DNA of 64,000 bases from Lewinellaceae bacterium. GTDB taxonomy: Bacteria; Bacteroidota; Bacteroidia; Chitinophagales; Saprospiraceae. The stretch lies in the NCBI GenBank assembly GCA_020636375.1, contig JACJXZ010000017.1, positions 62,001-126,000 on the forward strand. The letters are read 5' to 3'. The notes under the pieces were generated by a model. That model worked only from the letters and a program-made list of their open reading frames with translations, was not told the origin of the DNA and searched no databases. Each line of letters starts with the position of its first letter. The first letter of the stretch is position 1. Position numbers and translations under genes: made by a program. Positions 62,971-64,000 of this stretch are shown here, one piece after another.

Positions 62971-64000
62971 ATGCCGATGAAGGAACTGAACCGGATGTTT
63001 GCCCCCGGCCAGTTCCGCTTCGGCGGGGGCATGATTGCCGTCAACTTCCATTACGAAGGGCGGCCAAAAGGGCACTTCGATGTGGAAAATGCCCTGCTTG
63101 ACGCCAAACTGAGCGGGGAGGGGCACATCACGGACGGCGCCTTTGCCTACAAGCCGAGAGGATACCGGTTTGAAAAAGTGAATACCCGGTTTTCTTTCGA
63201 CGAGCAGGATCTGTTCATCAAAGAAATCCGGTTGCTGCTGAATGACAACGAGATGGAGGGCAACGGAAAATTCTATGGCTTCCTGCCCTTCCTCTTCCTT
63301 CCCGGCCGGGAGTTGGAGACCTCTCTGGAAGTAACCGCCCGGACGTTCGACCTGGGAAACTTCAAAGCGCCGCAGAAGTTCCTGCAGCCGTCGGCGGGCC
63401 GCCCCCAGGATTCGACTGTTGTGACCCGACTGGTCAATGCCGGGCTGGAAAAGATCAACGCGCGCCTCCAACTGCGGATCGATAGCGTCCGGTACCGCAA
63501 CTTCCGGGCCGCCAATGTGCAGGGTGAACTGGCGATGAAGCCCGGAGCCCTGCGTTTTGACGACACCCGGATGGACCTCTGCGACGGCGACTTCCGCCTG
63601 AGCGGCCGGATCGAAGGGCTGGAAGAAAACCGGCCGGACATCGACGTCCGGGTGGAGTTCCGCAATACTGATATCCGCCAGGTCTTCCGGTCTTTTGACA
63701 ATTTCGGCCAGCAGGACCTGACGTTCCAAAACATCAGAGGGCGGCTGGATGCGGATGTGCGGTTCAGCGCCCGCGCCAATGCCAATTACGACCTGCTCCC
63801 GGCTTCTATGAGGGGGCAGTTCGGCGTGAAGGTGCAAAACGGGGCGTTGATCAACCTCCCCGCCCTGGATTCTCTGCAGAACTTTCTCCTTCGGGGCCGG
63901 GGATTGTCCAACATCCAGTTCGCCACGCTGGAGAATGCCTTTGAATTGGAGGGACAGAACCTGCTGGTCGACCATTTTTTCGTCGCCTCCACCGCCTTGT
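62971..64000 (+). CDS. AsmA-family protein, third segment, runs off the window
   Basis: The third frame of the gene, open to the window end. It carries on the beta-groove units (RFEKVNTRFSFDEQDLFIKE, RLQLRIDSVRYRNFRAANVQ) and a conserved AsmA C-terminal block, FGVKVQNGALINLPALDSLQ, in which the family's last domain begins. The true gene would be well over 1200 residues. The 3' end is beyond 64000. Confidence 0.7.
   Translation, partial: MPMKELNRMFAPGQFRFGGGMIAVNFHYEGRPKGHFDVENALLDAKLSGEGHITDGAFAYKPRGYRFEKVNTRFSFDEQDLFIKEIRLLLNDNEMEGNGKFYGFLPFLFLPGRELETSLEVTARTFDLGNFKAPQKFLQPSAGRPQDSTVVTRLVNAGLEKINARLQLRIDSVRYRNFRAANVQGELAMKPGALRFDDTRMDLCDGDFRLSGRIEGLEENRPDIDVRVEFRNTDIRQVFRSFDNFGQQDLTFQNIRGRLDADVRFSARANANYDLLPASMRGQFGVKVQNGALINLPALDSLQNFLLRGRGLSNIQFATLENAFELEGQNLLVDHFFVASTAL

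Noticed and set aside
62908..63975. Minus-strand frame of 355 codons at the window end
   Set aside because: It is opposite the third AsmA segment, which has family motifs.
1..64000. CRISPR array, rRNA, prophage or autonomous IS
   Set aside because: No regularly spaced short repeats with unique spacers, no rRNA sequence, no integrase, transposase or phage structural gene recognised.

Overview
The window looks like chromosomal DNA of a marine- or sludge-type member of the Bacteroidota, most likely of the Saprospiria (Saprospiraceae/Lewinella-like). This is an inference. The sequence is GC-rich, and it encodes many secreted proteins with type IX secretion (T9SS) type A C-terminal sorting domains, one type B (gliding-motility, CHU_C) protein beside a PorP/SprF protein, SprB-type repeats, Bacteroidota-type promoters (TAnnTTTG) and several small families restricted to Bacteroidota. 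There is one tRNA (Gly, CCC). I see no rRNA, CRISPR array, phage or autonomous transposase.

Layout. 1-8 kb: end of a secreted esterase, a SPOR protein, a DUF695/RraB-like lipoprotein, a PhnP-like metallo-hydrolase, two outer-membrane barrels, an intradiol-dioxygenase-like protein, Ppx and a GlsB/YeaQ protein. 8-17 kb: a PQQ-type sugar dehydrogenase fused to Ig, PA14 and T9SS domains, MscL, OsmC, a class V PLP enzyme, a TolB-like propeller and an ABC exporter. 16.7-23.3 kb: a minus-strand T9SS cluster with SprF, a type B cohesin-like protein and a large type A protein split by two frameshifts. 23.4-31 kb: an unusual block with a LuxR-type HTH, a helical repeat protein, an unlisted 50-aa double-glycine peptide, a divergent sigma-like protein, a membrane partner and a CHAT-protease lipoprotein. 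31-37 kb: BNR propeller, arylsulfotransferase-like lipoprotein, two PPK2 kinases and a peptidase-S33 lipoprotein. 37-43.6 kb: a 2108-aa secreted metzincin with SprB repeats. 44-53 kb: hydrolases, a frameshifted tyrosine phenol-lyase, an AraC regulator and a GH16 enzyme. 53.5-64 kb: tRNA-Gly, two GH3 enzymes, a C45 acyltransferase-like lipoprotein, a decayed AAA/DUF4143 ATPase and a frameshifted AsmA-family gene that runs off the window.

Functional themes. There is polyphosphate turnover (Ppx plus two PPK2), secreted glycan degradation (GH16 and two GH3) and a heavy investment in T9SS-exported surface proteins. The most unusual candidate for an undescribed system is the 24.3-31.0 kb sigma/membrane partner/CHAT block with its double-glycine peptide. 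A second theme is several families of nested inverted repeats between genes. Two share a core or tips with a second copy in this window, which points to small non-autonomous mobile or structured elements. Four one-base frameshifts sit in homopolymers and one more lies in the lyase, so some broken genes may be assembly errors rather than true pseudogenes.
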